A DNA stretch of 64,000 nt from Streptomyces amritsarensis (GCF_001953875.1 NZ_MQUR01000020.1:26923-90922), one strand, 5' to 3'. Shown: positions 33,219 to 41,566, numbered from the stretch's first letter. A program made the numbers and translations. Notes: generated from the letters alone by a model not told the origin.

Positions 33219-34366
33219 TTCGACCACCTGACGAGTAGTCCCCGCTGCCTGACTGCGGGTACGAGTGCGGGCGCGGGGGCCGTCCCGGTACCGGGGGCGA
33301 TCCGTTCCAGGGCCTCGGTGAGCGTGCGGACGTAGGCCTGGTCGGCGAGGATCCGTACGCCGCGCCAGGGCCGGCTGAGCCGTTCCTCCTGCGCGAGGAT
33401 CCTGCGCAGCAGGGGCGCCGCCGAAACGGCCGGGGCGCCGATCTGCCCGAGGATCCGGACGGCCTCCCGTACCGGCAGGGCGGGATCGCCGTCCCAGGCC
33501 GGGTCCACCTCGGCGAGCAGCACCGGCACGGCCGGCTCCGGGTCGCCGGTGATCCGCCAGTACGCGTGCGCGGCGTAGATCCTGGTCCACGCCCCGGTGG
33601 ACTCCATCAGGCGGCGCACGGGCGTGGTGTGTACGGCGGCCAGCGGGCCGAGGTCGGCGAGGAAGGGCAGGCCGTGGCTCGCGGTCCCGGACCGTACGGC
33701 CGCCCCGCACACGTCGAGGGCGAGGGCGGGGTCGCCGATTACCCTCCAGTGCGCCCAGGCCGCGCGGCGCGGGTAGGAGCCGCCGGCCCCCTGGCCCCGA
33801 CCGGTGGCGTACGCGGCCAGCCGGTCCGCCGTGGCGGCGGCCGGCGGGCCGATCCGGCCGAGGACGCGCATCGCGTCGTAGGTGTCGGCCGTCCCCAGGT
33901 ACCGGATCACCTCGGACACGGCGGGCGCGGAGGCCGGGCCCCAAAGTGCGAGGAGTTCGAGGAGGGCCGCGCCGGAGTGCTGCTCCGGGTTCTGCCGCAG
34001 GACGGGCAGCACGACGGGGAGCAGCTCCGCTGCGGGCAGGGCGGCCAGGATGCGTGCGTGGGGACGGCTGGACGGGAAGCCGTTGGCGTCGGCATGCCGC
34101 TGCAGGGCGGGCAGCGCACGGAGATCGCCCATCCCGGCGAGGGCGAGTGTGAGCGGTTCATCGCTGTACGCGGAGCCGTGGCCGAGGGACCCGGCGATCA
34201 GGTCGGCGTGCGTGGCGACGGCTGCGCCGGCCTGGAGCACCGCGTGATCGGCGTCCCAGCTGGTGTGCGTACGGTCGCAGACGGCTTTGACCACGACTTC
34301 CCAGCACCACGGATCGGGTCGCCGGTATCGGTAGACGGCCTCGGTGGCTTGGTCGAGTGCGCTCAC
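33215..34366 (-). CDS. HEAT-repeat-like protein
   Basis: The product has 383 residues from the GTG at 34366, overlapping the stop of the DUF397 gene. The sequence is helical with repeated segments of roughly 35-45 residues, such as LTLALAGMGDLRALPALQRHAD, AALLELLALWGPASAPAVSEVIRYL, MRVLGRIGPPAAATADRLAAYA and REAVRILGQIGAPAVSAAPLL. These are HEAT/Armadillo-like repeats, which form protein-binding scaffolds. No catalytic motif is visible. Its place between DUF397 and GNAT genes in one overlapping chain is unusual. Confidence 0.75.
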   Translation of the reverse strand: MSALDQATEAVYRYRRPDPWCWEVVVKAVCDRTHTSWDADHAVLQAGAAVATHADLIAGSLGHGSAYSDEPLTLALAGMGDLRALPALQRHADANGFPSSRPHARILAALPAAELLPVVLPVLRQNPEQHSGAALLELLALWGPASAPAVSEVIRYLGTADTYDAMRVLGRIGPPAAATADRLAAYATGRGQGAGGSYPRRAAWAHWRVIGDPALALDVCGAAVRSGTASHGLPFLADLGPLAAVHTTPVRRLMESTGAWTRIYAAHAYWRITGDPEPAVPVLLAEVDPAWDGDPALPVREAVRILGQIGAPAVSAAPLLRRILAQEERLSRPWRGVRILADQAYVRTLTEALERIAPGTGTAPAPALVPAVRQRGLLVRWSK

Positions 34367-34566
34367 GCGGTGGCGTGCGCCACGAAACCGGCCCAGGCGT
34401 CGGGGGTGACGGCGAGACGGGCGCCCTCGGGCCGCTTGGAATCCCGGACGAGGACCGTGCCGGGGGTGTGGGCGACCTCGACGCACTCGTTGCTGTCGCT
34501 GGCGCTGTAGCTGCTCTTGGCCCACTCCAGTGCGGAGAGGCCGCCGGCCGAGGGCTTGATGCTCAT
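34363..34566 (-). CDS. DUF397 small regulatory protein
   Basis: The product has 67 residues. It carries the complete DUF397 signature: WAKSSYSASDSNECVEVAH, VLVRDSKRPEGARLAVTPDAWAGFV. In Streptomyces this family is encoded beside Scr1/WhiJ-like helix-turn-helix proteins and takes part in control of development and antibiotic production. Its ATG overlaps the stop of the HTH gene (ATGA) and its stop overlaps the GTG of the HEAT-repeat gene. Confidence 0.93.
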   Translation of the reverse strand: MSIKPSAGGLSALEWAKSSYSASDSNECVEVAHTPGTVLVRDSKRPEGARLAVTPDAWAGFVAHATA

Positions 34567-35414
34567 GTCTCTCCCAGCGCTTTCTCGATGAAGGCTCTCG
34601 ACTCCCGTGGGCTGAGAGCCTGTGAACGGATGATCCCATAACGGAGTTCGAGCAGCTGAATGTCAGTCGCGTTGGTGATCAAGCGGCCTGGCAGCTGTGC
34701 CTCGACGTACCCGACCGCCGTGCCATCCTTCAGTTTGACCACCTGAAGGTGGCCTCCCATGCCTGCATGGTCTTCAGAGTCCGTCGGCATCACCTGGATC
34801 TCGACGTTGCGCAGTTGACCGATGTCGAGCAGACGCTCCAACTGCCTTCGCAGTACGCCCCGTCCCCCGATCGTCCGCTCCAGCGTGACCTGCTCCAGTA
34901 CGAAGGTCAGCGCGGGTGATGGCAGTCGGTAGAAAACCCCCTGCCGCGCCATGCGGGCCGAGACGTACCGCTCCACCTCGTCCGGTGAGTAGGCGGGCCT
35001 CCGCATCTCGTACAGCGCCCGCGCATACTCCTCGGTCTGGAGCAGCCCGTGCAGGTTGTGGTTCCCGTAGGCACCCAGCTCAACCGCCTCGGACTCCAAC
35101 TTGGCCAGATCCCGGACCTTCTTGGGATAGCGGGCCCTTTCGACATCGGCCTTCATGGCGGCGATTTTCCCGCCCGCCCCGAGGACCTCGTCCGCCTTGT
35201 CCAGGAACTCCGGGCGCGGAATACGGGCCCCACGCTCGATCTTGTAGATCAGGTTCGCCCCGTATCCCATCCGCTCACCGAATTTGGTTCGGTCAAAGCC
35301 CGCCGCCTCGCGCCACATCTTCAGCTGGCGCCCCACCGTGGCGATGACCGCCCCGGATTCGTCCTCCGGGTCGAGTTCCCAGCTCGACTCGTCGGCACCG
35401 TCCGTCGTGTTCAC
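34563..35414 (-). CDS. helix-turn-helix regulator, WhiJ/Scr1 type
   Basis: The product has 283 residues from the GTG at 35414, with GGGGAGG five bases upstream; the open frame continues upstream without a comparable site. The XRE helix-turn-helix is GRQLKMWREAAGFDRTKFGERMGYGANLIYKIERGARIPRPEFLDKAD. The remaining part is the DUF5753 (Scr1-associated) domain (ESEAVELGAYGNHNLHGLLQTEEYARAL to ESRAFIEKAL). This is the usual partner of DUF397. Its divergent neighbour is an ATP-binding protein, which completes the known triad of these systems. Confidence 0.93.
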   Translation of the reverse strand: MNTTDGADESSWELDPEDESGAVIATVGRQLKMWREAAGFDRTKFGERMGYGANLIYKIERGARIPRPEFLDKADEVLGAGGKIAAMKADVERARYPKKVRDLAKLESEAVELGAYGNHNLHGLLQTEEYARALYEMRRPAYSPDEVERYVSARMARQGVFYRLPSPALTFVLEQVTLERTIGGRGVLRRQLERLLDIGQLRNVEIQVMPTDSEDHAGMGGHLQVVKLKDGTAVGYVEAQLPGRLITNATDIQLLELRYGIIRSQALSPRESRAFIEKALGET

Positions 35415-35506
35415 ATCCGCCTCCCCTTGGACCGCGAGGACACCATGGGACCGCTCTGGACAACCGTCGTACACAGCGCCCTCAACTCTGTTCAGGGTAC
35501 GCACGG

Positions 35507-35989
35507 ATGGCCACGCTGAGTCACGTGAATCAGGAAACCTCCCTCGTCGCCACGCTCCCCTCCACCCCGCGCGGAGCCCGCGCCGCACGCGCGCTCACGG
35601 TGGCCCAACTCGCGGAGCTGAAGCTTCCGTTCGAGGACGCGGCACAGGTCGTCGCCGAACTCGCGGCGAACGCCGTGACCCACGGCAGGGTGCGCGGGCG
35701 GGACTTCCGGCTCGCGCTGCACCTCGCGCCGGGCTCTACGCTCCGTATCGAAGTATCCGACACGCGGCGGGAGTTCGCGCCGCCCGCCGCCTGCGCGGCG
35801 CCGGGCGCCGAGGCGGAGTCGGGGCGGGGGCTGGTGCTGGTGTCCGCGCTCGCCTCGCGATGGGGGACGGATCTCGGTCCGGCGCCACTGAAGACGGTGT
35901 GGGCAGAAATTGATGTGGCGAGTCCGATTTCACCGGATCGAGGTTTCCGCGACCCGGTGGATCGGCAGCCGGTGCAGCACGACGCCTAA
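35507..35989 (+). CDS. ATP-binding protein (HATPase, anti-sigma-like)
   Basis: The product has 160 residues from the ATG at 35507; the GTG at 35525 is an in-frame alternative. The HATPase_c_2 fold is visible as FEDAAQVVAELAANAVTHGRV (N box), LRIEVSDTRRE (G1 region) and ESGRGLVLVSALASRWG (G2 region). These RsbW-like proteins are encoded next to HTH-DUF397 pairs in Streptomyces. The 92-base gap to the divergent HTH gene holds both promoters. Confidence 0.9.
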   Translation: MATLSHVNQETSLVATLPSTPRGARAARALTVAQLAELKLPFEDAAQVVAELAANAVTHGRVRGRDFRLALHLAPGSTLRIEVSDTRREFAPPAACAAPGAEAESGRGLVLVSALASRWGTDLGPAPLKTVWAEIDVASPISPDRGFRDPVDRQPVQHDA

Positions 35990-36194
35990 AGACAAATAAC
36001 CAGGGGAAATGACCTTCCACACCTCCCCCTTCCCCCCTCTCACTCGGTCGGGTGAATCACCGCAACCGGGCTGGCGCGTGCGCCAATTCGCCGGGCAGTC
36101 TGGCTCCCGACAACCCCATAAAACGCATTCGGCCCCCGGCCGGGACGGCAATCCCGGGCGAGGGCCTGACCACAGCGGAAGAAGCACCTTCCCC

Positions 36195-37103
36195 ATGGCT
36201 GACCAGCAGCTTAGCGCGCCCTCGCGCGTCCCGTCGGGAATCCGACACGTCAACCACGACCACCCCCGCGGCTACGTCAAGGTCGGCAACCACCTCGCCC
36301 AGCACCGTGCGCTGAGCCTGGCGGCGATCGGTCTGGCCACGCACATCCAGTCGCTCCCGACCGGCTCCAAGGTGACCATCAAGGCCCTCGCCGAACGCTT
36401 CCCGGAGGGCGAGGTCCGCATCGCCACCGCCCTGCGTGAACTGGAGCGGCACGGCTACCTGGCCCGCGTCCAGGAGCGGCTGCCAACGGGGCGCGTCGTG
36501 ACCTGCACGACCTCGTACAACAACCCGCCCGCGATGGCCGAAGCGGTCCGAGAGCGCCGAGTCGCACCCCGGCGCTCCGAGCCGCAGCCCGCCCCGCGGC
36601 CGGCCCCGGACCCGGAACCCGCGCCGGAGCCAGCACCGGAGCCCGCGCCGACAGGCGTCGCGTCCGAGGCCGATCCCGTGGTGTCCGAGGCCGAAACGGC
36701 GGTGTCCGAAGTCGAGTTGGAAGCGCGGGAACTGCTGGCCCGGCTGCGGCTGCGTGATCCGCGGCTGACGCTGTCCGAGCGTGACACGGTACGGCTGGCG
36801 CCCGCCGCAACCGCATGGCTGGAGCGCGGGGTGGTCCCGAGCGCCGTCACCGCGGCCCTCACGCGCTCGCTGCCGACGACGCCGATCCACTCCCCCGCCG
36901 CGCTGCTCGCCCACCGTCTGCGGGAACTGCTGCCGCCCCGCCTGCCGGATCCCCAGGCTTCGCACCCGGCCGGCCCGGACCGCACCATCCACCCGTTCCA
37001 CACGTGCGACGGCTGCGAACGCGCCTTCCGCTCCCCCACCCCCGGCCGCTGCCGCAGGTGCGCGCCACCGCCGACGGCCGGCACGGCTCCAGCCGCCGCC
37101 TGA
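36195..37103 (+). CDS. winged-helix DNA-binding protein with C-terminal zinc ribbon
   Basis: The product has 302 residues from the ATG at 36195. An in-frame ATG at 36009 would add 62 residues that do not look like family sequence. The conserved start is MADQQLSAPSRVPSGIRHVNHDH, then a winged helix (SLAAIGLATHIQSLPTGSKVTIKALAERFPEGEVRIATALRELERHGYLARV). A Pro/Glu-rich linker (PEPAPEPAPEPAP) separates it from a second helical domain (LLARLRLRDPRLTLSERDTVRLAPAATAWLERG). The C-terminus CDGCERAF, then GRCRRC, has the CxxC pairs of a zinc ribbon. The family is common in Streptomyces; its DNA target is unknown. Confidence 0.8.
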   Translation: MADQQLSAPSRVPSGIRHVNHDHPRGYVKVGNHLAQHRALSLAAIGLATHIQSLPTGSKVTIKALAERFPEGEVRIATALRELERHGYLARVQERLPTGRVVTCTTSYNNPPAMAEAVRERRVAPRRSEPQPAPRPAPDPEPAPEPAPEPAPTGVASEADPVVSEAETAVSEVELEARELLARLRLRDPRLTLSERDTVRLAPAATAWLERGVVPSAVTAALTRSLPTTPIHSPAALLAHRLRELLPPRLPDPQASHPAGPDRTIHPFHTCDGCERAFRSPTPGRCRRCAPPPTAGTAPAAA

Positions 37104-37108
37104 GACCT

Positions 37109-37140
37109 GCCGGAGCGATTCCCTTCGGGTATCGGCCGGC
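37109..37140 (+). terminator. hairpin after the winged-helix gene
   Basis: GCCGG-N2-CGAT-T-CCC pairs with GGG-T-ATCG-GCCGGC around a TTC loop, beginning five bases after the stop at 37103. A few mismatches interrupt the stem. It is a probable rho-independent terminator of the Streptomyces type. Confidence 0.55.
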
Positions 37141-37834
37141 GCGCGCGTATCCGCTCTCGAACTGCCGCCGCCTCTTCTTCCGCGTCATGCAATACCCGTA
37201 CCGCGGCCGACCCGGCCCGACCCGGAACCGGCAACCGCCTGGCGGCACGACGAAACACGACGACACGAAGACCCGAAGGCCGGAACACTCCGGGACCGCT
37301 CGAAGGAATTACCCCGAACGATCACGCCCGCCCTCACCCTCCCCCTGATCATTTCCAGGTTCGGCCATTCCTCCGAATGGCCACGGGGATTACGGGCAGG
37401 ATCTCGCGGCACCCTGTGCGGGCGGCGCGGGCGGCGACGCCACGACGCGGCGCCCGGTTGCGTGACATGCGTCACGACGGGAACCTCGGCGCCGGAGAGG
37501 ATCCCGGGCGCGCCACCTCATCGACATTTCGACATTTGTCCGTTTTGGATTCGACATTCCCCTCTCCTGCGGGAACGGAATCTCAGCCACCGCCTTACGC
37601 ACCCCCTACTTCCCTGGTCACGGCCATTCCTGAATACACATCACATGGTTGTGCCAGTGACCAGATCGTGACCATGCACGATCAACGGCCCGTTTCAAGC
37701 CGCGTGCCGAATCCCCCCTGTGAGCGCGAAACGGAAACTTGCCAGGCCAATGGCGGGCTTCTAAGAATGTCGACCATTCCGGCGTCCCGCAGTTCCGGCG
37801 CCGGGAGCTTCGCGATCACCGAATGAGGTTACGC
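37141..37834 (+). other. 694-base non-coding region upstream of CAP gene
   Basis: No frame here has convincing coding character, and GC content falls visibly, especially at 37520-37760. The word CGACATT occurs three times between 37519 and 37560. A perfect inverted repeat lies at 37664-37683. No recognisable riboswitch consensus (including the c-di-AMP ydaO type known before Streptomyces wall hydrolases) could be found by eye. Confidence 0.5.
37664..37683. promoter_or_regulatory. perfect inverted repeat GATCGTG-N6-CACGATC
   Basis: Seven-base perfect arms surround ACCATG about 150 bases before the CAP gene. The spacing between GTG and CAC is six, shorter than in Crp sites, so I do not call it a Crp site. 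It is a candidate operator for the secreted CAP protein gene. Confidence 0.4.
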
Positions 37835-38632
37835 ATGCAGAAGCATCGGAAGAAGAAGCAGTACCGGAAGATAATCATCGGCGTCAGCGCTCTCGGAATC
37901 GTGGGTGTCCCCACGGCCGCCATGGCCTGCTTCGACACGGGCGGCGACGACACCGGCCGCACCCGTACCGTGAGCCACCAGGCGCAGCGCCCGTGGCAGT
38001 ACCAGCCCTCGGGCAGCCCGGACCTGATGGTCCCCGTGGACGTCCCGACGGCGCCCAGCAGCCCCGCAGCACCCGCGCAGCCGGTCGAGGAGACCTCCCG
38101 GCCCGCGCAGACGCAGCCCCCGCAGGCCGAGCCGCCGCAGGCGCAGCCCCCGCAGGCCGCGCCGCAGCCCGCGAAGCCGCCGGTCACCAAGCAGCCGCAG
38201 GCACCGCAGGCACCGCAGCCGCCGAAGACCTCGCCCGCGCCCGCGCCGGCCGCCTCGGGCTCCGTCGCCGCGGTCCTCGCCCTGGTCAACCAGGAGCGCG
38301 CCGCCGCCGGATGCCAGGCCGTCACCCTGAACGCGAAGCTCACCAAGGCCGCGCAGGACCACAGCGCGGACATGGCCGCCCACAGCAACATGTCCCACAC
38401 GGGCTCCGACGGCTCCGACCCGGGCACGCGCATCACCCGTGCCGGCTACGCGTGGAGCACGTACGGCGAGAACGTCGCCTACGGCTACAGCACGCCCGAG
38501 AAGGTCATGGAGGGCTGGATGAACAGCCCCGGCCACCGCGAGAACATCCTGAACTGCTCCTTCAAGGAGATCGGCATCGGCCTCGCCCAGCCGAACCACT
38601 ACTGGACGCAGAACTTCGGCACGGCCCGCTGA
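37835..38632 (+). CDS. secreted CAP-domain (SCP/PR-1) protein
   Basis: The product has 265 residues from the ATG at 37835 with GAGG six bases before it; the ATG at 37823 is an in-frame alternative. The N-terminus is very basic (QKHRKKKQYRK), then a hydrophobic signal segment IIIGVSALGIVGVPTAAMA. A Pro/Gln/Ala linker (QTQPPQAEPPQAQPPQAAPQ) links to a CAP domain at about 145-265: LVNQERAAAGCQAVTLNAKL, HSADMAAHSNMSHTGSDG, YGENVAYGY, WMNSPGHRENILN. The His/Glu pocket residues are present. CAP proteins act outside the cell; the role in Streptomyces is not settled. Its leader is unusually long. Confidence 0.9.
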   Translation: MQKHRKKKQYRKIIIGVSALGIVGVPTAAMACFDTGGDDTGRTRTVSHQAQRPWQYQPSGSPDLMVPVDVPTAPSSPAAPAQPVEETSRPAQTQPPQAEPPQAQPPQAAPQPAKPPVTKQPQAPQAPQPPKTSPAPAPAASGSVAAVLALVNQERAAAGCQAVTLNAKLTKAAQDHSADMAAHSNMSHTGSDGSDPGTRITRAGYAWSTYGENVAYGYSTPEKVMEGWMNSPGHRENILNCSFKEIGIGLAQPNHYWTQNFGTAR

Positions 38633-38668
38633 CACCCGCGCCGACGACGCGAAGCGGCGGACAGCAGA

Positions 38669-38707
38669 CGGCGGACCGAGGACCCTTCACAGGTCCTCGG
38701 TCCGCCG
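38669..38707. terminator. bidirectional hairpin terminator
   Basis: GCGGACCGAGGACC pairs perfectly with GGTCCTCGGTCCGC around the loop CTTCACA, and two outer pairs extend the stem to 16. It lies between the convergent CAP gene and the 154-residue protein gene. Confidence 0.85.
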
Positions 38708-38759
38708 CGTCATACGGGCCCGGCCCCGGCCACGGCAGGCAGGCAGGCAGGCCGAGCGG

Positions 38760-39224
38760 TCACAGCCTGAACAGCACTCCGCGCCAGGTCCAGCCCGCCT
38801 TGAGGACCGTGTTCTGCAGGGGGTTCCTCATCTGTCCCGTGTCGAACCGGAAAGTCTCGACCTTGCTGCGGCGGCCGTCAGCGCCCCGCCGGTGCTCCCA
38901 CTGCCGGTAGACCGCCTTGCCCGGCCCCCGGCCGTACTGCTCGCCGGAATGTTCGAGCGCGGGCTCCCACCGCTCTTCGAGGGTGCGCACCTCGTGTTTC
39001 GCCGGGACCAGTCGCATGCTGGTCTTCAAGGTCAGCCGCATCTCGGGCACGCGGCACTCCGCCACGAGGTCGGCACGCTCCTTCGCGGTGCCCTCGCGTA
39101 CGAGGAACACCCCGGCCGGTCCGCCCAGCGCGAGCAGCGCTTCCCGGAGGTCCGCGGCAGCCACCGGCGTGAGGCCGGGCACCGGATGCCTGGTGCCCGT
39201 CCGCCGGTCCCAGAAGCCGCCCAC
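38760..39224 (-). CDS. conserved hypothetical protein, last gene of ESX-like operon
   Basis: The product has 154 residues from the GTG at 39224, one base after the stop of the preceding gene. It reads VGGFWDRRTGTRHPVPGLTP, then LREALLALGGPAGVFLVREG, a Leu/Arg-rich middle, and ends WTWRGVLFRL. No signal peptide or catalytic motif. I do not recognise a family. Tight coupling to the LpqN-like gene suggests a shared role, possibly as chaperone or immunity protein; this is inference. Confidence 0.65.
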   Translation of the reverse strand: MGGFWDRRTGTRHPVPGLTPVAAADLREALLALGGPAGVFLVREGTAKERADLVAECRVPEMRLTLKTSMRLVPAKHEVRTLEERWEPALEHSGEQYGRGPGKAVYRQWEHRRGADGRRSKVETFRFDTGQMRNPLQNTVLKAGWTWRGVLFRL

Positions 39225-39225
39225 G

Positions 39226-39726
39226 TCAGCCCCCCGCTCCGCTGTCCGGGCGTACCGAGCGCACGAACTCCTGGAAGTCCTCCAGGACGCTGTCGTGCTG
39301 GGCTGCGGTCGCGGTGAGTGCCAGCCGGACCATCGCCCGCTTGTGGGGGTCCCCGGTGTCGACGAAGACCAGGTAGACCTGGGACTGGACGAGGTCACGG
39401 ACATCGCCGCCGTCGGCTCCGGCGGAGAATGCCAGCCTCTGGGTCAGGGCGGGCGACTCCTGCGAACCGACCTCGCGGCGGTGTTCCACCACCACCGACC
39501 CGGCGAAGGCGCGCAGGCGCTCCACGGACGCGTCGGCGATCTCCTCGAGCGTCACCCCGTCCTTCGGGAACCCGCCGTCGATGGTGATGTTCGCGGCGAA
39601 CCCGGCGTCGGGCTGCGGATGCACGGCGGCGAAAGCCACCCCTTCCGCGTCGAACCCTTCCGGACGGGCCGGAAGCCATCCCTCTGGCAGCCGGAACTCG
39701 ATCGGCACCGGCAGTGTCGCGGCCAT
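39226..39726 (-). CDS. LpqN/DUF1795-like protein
   Basis: The product has 166 residues from the ATG at 39726, which has GGAAGGAGGG upstream; the longer frame to 39756 lacks such a site. The pattern PIEFRLPEGWLPARPEGFDAEGVAFAAVHP, ITIDGGFPKD, LTQRLAFSAG and QVYLVFVDTGDPHKRAMVRLALTATAAQHD resembles the LpqN/LpqT (DUF1795-like) fold found next to type VII secretion cargo in actinobacteria. No signal peptide is seen, so it is probably cytoplasmic. Confidence 0.65.
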   Translation of the reverse strand: MAATLPVPIEFRLPEGWLPARPEGFDAEGVAFAAVHPQPDAGFAANITIDGGFPKDGVTLEEIADASVERLRAFAGSVVVEHRREVGSQESPALTQRLAFSAGADGGDVRDLVQSQVYLVFVDTGDPHKRAMVRLALTATAAQHDSVLEDFQEFVRSVRPDSGAGG

Positions 39727-39755
39727 CTCGGACCCTCCTTCCTCGGAAACGTACA

Positions 39756-41078
39756 TCAGTCGAGCAGCCAGTCCTTGAAGTCCCCGGCGGCGTCGCCGAC
39801 CGCGTGGGCCGTGTCGCCCACCGCGTCGGCCGCGTCACCCGCGGTCTTGATCACCTTCTCGGGATCGACGGTGATCTCCAGGCCGAGGGACCCGCCGAGG
39901 ATCGGGGAGGCGCCCGCCTTGCCGCCGAGCTTCCACACGCCGGTCGTCTCGTCCTTCTTGTAGCCCCACCAGGCCTCGGCGCCGGGACCCGCCCAGCCCT
40001 CGGCCGTCAGGCCGACCCCGATGCCCCCGGACTCCACGCCTCCGGTGACGCTGCCCTTCGCCCCGGCGAACGCCTTGGCGCCGACCGTGAACTCTTCCTT
40101 GGTGGCTTTGGCGCTGACTCCGGCCTCGGCGCCGGCGAATCCCTCCAGGCGGCCGTAGACGCTCTGGTACTCGCCTCCCGCCCGGCCTTCGGCCAGTCCC
40201 CGCACGCCGGCGGAGGCCTCGGCCTTGGCGACGAGGCCCTTGTCGGTGAAGCCCACGTTCGCGGTGGCCCGGGCACCGCCGTAGATGTCGGCGATGCCGG
40301 ACAACTGCATGCCCGCGAGGTCGGTCTCGCCCTTCGCGGTGCCGTGGAAGAGGTCGGCGTAGGCCTTGACCGAGGCCTCCTTGCCGTACTGGCCGGGACC
40401 GGTGGCGCTCCAGCCGACCTTGTCGTTCTTCGTCTCCACCTTGGACTCGTCGAGCTTCTTGGCCTTCGCCAGGTCGCCCTCGGCGTAGTTGTTGAAGCCG
40501 GTGAGCGTCTCGTCCAGGCCGCTGCCCTTGCCCAGGGCGTCCCTGTTGGTATCGGTCACGGCCGCCACCAGGGCGTCCTTGACGTGCTGGTCGGCGTCGG
40601 AGACGGCCTTGACCCGGTCGTCGATGTGCTTCTGCCACTTGCCGACCGCGAGGCGCACGGTCTCCTGGCCGTCGGGGTCGTGGTGGTAGGCGCTGCGCTC
40701 GGACGGGGTCAGCTTGGACCAGTCGAAGGCGACGCGCCCCTGCTCCGAGACGGTCATGCCGGCAGCGACGGCGTCGTCGCGGGCGCTCTCCAGCTTCTTC
40801 TTGAGATCGGAGAACTGGTCGCGGGCGCCGCGCAGCAGGCTCGCGATCGCCTTGGCCTGCGTCTGGGCGGCGGTGTACTCGTAGCGGGTCGCCGTGAACT
40901 TCGTCCGCGCGACGCCGGCGCTGAGACCGGACCAGTTGTCACCCATGGTGATCTTCTGGACGGTGTCGCCGTAGCGGGTTTCGACCTTCTTCAGCTCTTC
41001 CGCGACCTTGTCCCACTGCGCTGCGGCCGTCGTCAGCAGGCCCAGGTCCGTGGTCATGACTTCGTAGTAGGTCAGCAC
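39756..41078 (-). CDS. WXG100-like N-terminal protein with Gly-rich C-terminal half
   Basis: The product has 440 residues from the GTG at 41078, with AGGGG six bases upstream. Residues 1-120 are helical with a WXG-like turn (MGDNWSGLSAGVARTKFTAT) and a long coiled coil with KKKLESARDD, as in ESX-type substrates. A middle domain (residues about 125-200) is charged. The C-terminal 200 residues are Gly/Ala-rich with alternating strands (GVGLTAEGWAGPGAEAWWGY, AGAKGSVTGGVESGG) and end in an amphipathic helix (AADAVGDTAHAVGDAAGDF). This is the layout of polymorphic exported proteins, but I see no known toxin motif. Confidence 0.7.
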   Translation of the reverse strand: MLTYYEVMTTDLGLLTTAAAQWDKVAEELKKVETRYGDTVQKITMGDNWSGLSAGVARTKFTATRYEYTAAQTQAKAIASLLRGARDQFSDLKKKLESARDDAVAAGMTVSEQGRVAFDWSKLTPSERSAYHHDPDGQETVRLAVGKWQKHIDDRVKAVSDADQHVKDALVAAVTDTNRDALGKGSGLDETLTGFNNYAEGDLAKAKKLDESKVETKNDKVGWSATGPGQYGKEASVKAYADLFHGTAKGETDLAGMQLSGIADIYGGARATANVGFTDKGLVAKAEASAGVRGLAEGRAGGEYQSVYGRLEGFAGAEAGVSAKATKEEFTVGAKAFAGAKGSVTGGVESGGIGVGLTAEGWAGPGAEAWWGYKKDETTGVWKLGGKAGASPILGGSLGLEITVDPEKVIKTAGDAADAVGDTAHAVGDAAGDFKDWLLD

Positions 41079-41086
41079 GCCGGCCC

Positions 41087-41566
41087 CTATATCCCGTGCA
41101 GTTGCGACTGCGACAGGAACTGGGTCTTCAGGCCCAGGTCGTTGCCGGTGATGTAGCCCGAGGCGCCACGCAGCGAGGTCTTCTCGCCGGCCAGCCGGCC
41201 CATCAGGGTCGTCACCTGCTGCTCCCACGTCTCGGCGACCTTCTTCAGGCCGGCGGCCGTCTCCCAGCCCTCGAAGCCCTTCTGGGCGGAACCCGTGGCC
41301 TCGTCCGCGTGCCCGGCGGCGCGCTTTGTGCCCGGCTCCAACTCGTTCTGGATCGTGCCCGCCGCTGCGTTCTTCTCGGCCGGCGACGAGGCGAAGTCCG
41401 GCGAGCCGCCCGTGAGGTACGGTCCGGCGGGCTGCGGGGTCACGCCGGGGGCGTAGGGCACCACCGACGGTGGTGTGCCGCCGGGCGCGTAAGGGCCCAG
41501 CGGCGGACCGCTGTTCAGCCGCATGTCCACGTGCCGGTCGGATATCTGGTCCAGCTCGTCCGCCAT
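41087..41566 (-). CDS. WXG100/ESX-associated small protein
   Basis: The product has 159 residues. The N-terminal 60 residues are Pro/Gly/Tyr-rich (GPYAPGGTPPSVVPYAPGVTPQ). The C-terminal 100 form a helical pair with the sequence ETWEQQVTTLMGRLAGEKTSLRG and the ending LKTQFLSQSQLHGI. This looks like a half of a WXG100-type heterodimer partner, encoded nine bases before the 440-residue protein. It heads the four-gene operon. Confidence 0.65.
   Translation of the reverse strand: MADELDQISDRHVDMRLNSGPPLGPYAPGGTPPSVVPYAPGVTPQPAGPYLTGGSPDFASSPAEKNAAAGTIQNELEPGTKRAAGHADEATGSAQKGFEGWETAAGLKKVAETWEQQVTTLMGRLAGEKTSLRGASGYITGNDLGLKTQFLSQSQLHGI

Noticed and set aside
36009..36194. Upstream ATG extension of the winged-helix gene
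   Set aside because: The extra 62 residues are not family-like, and the protein family begins at MADQQLSAPSR.
37664..37683. Crp binding site
   Set aside because: The arms contain GTG and CAC but with six bases between them, shorter than in Crp sites, so I list it only as an unknown inverted repeat.
37500..37834. ydaO-type c-di-AMP riboswitch before the CAP gene
   Set aside because: Such riboswitches occur before Streptomyces wall hydrolases, but I could not find their conserved sequence elements here by eye.
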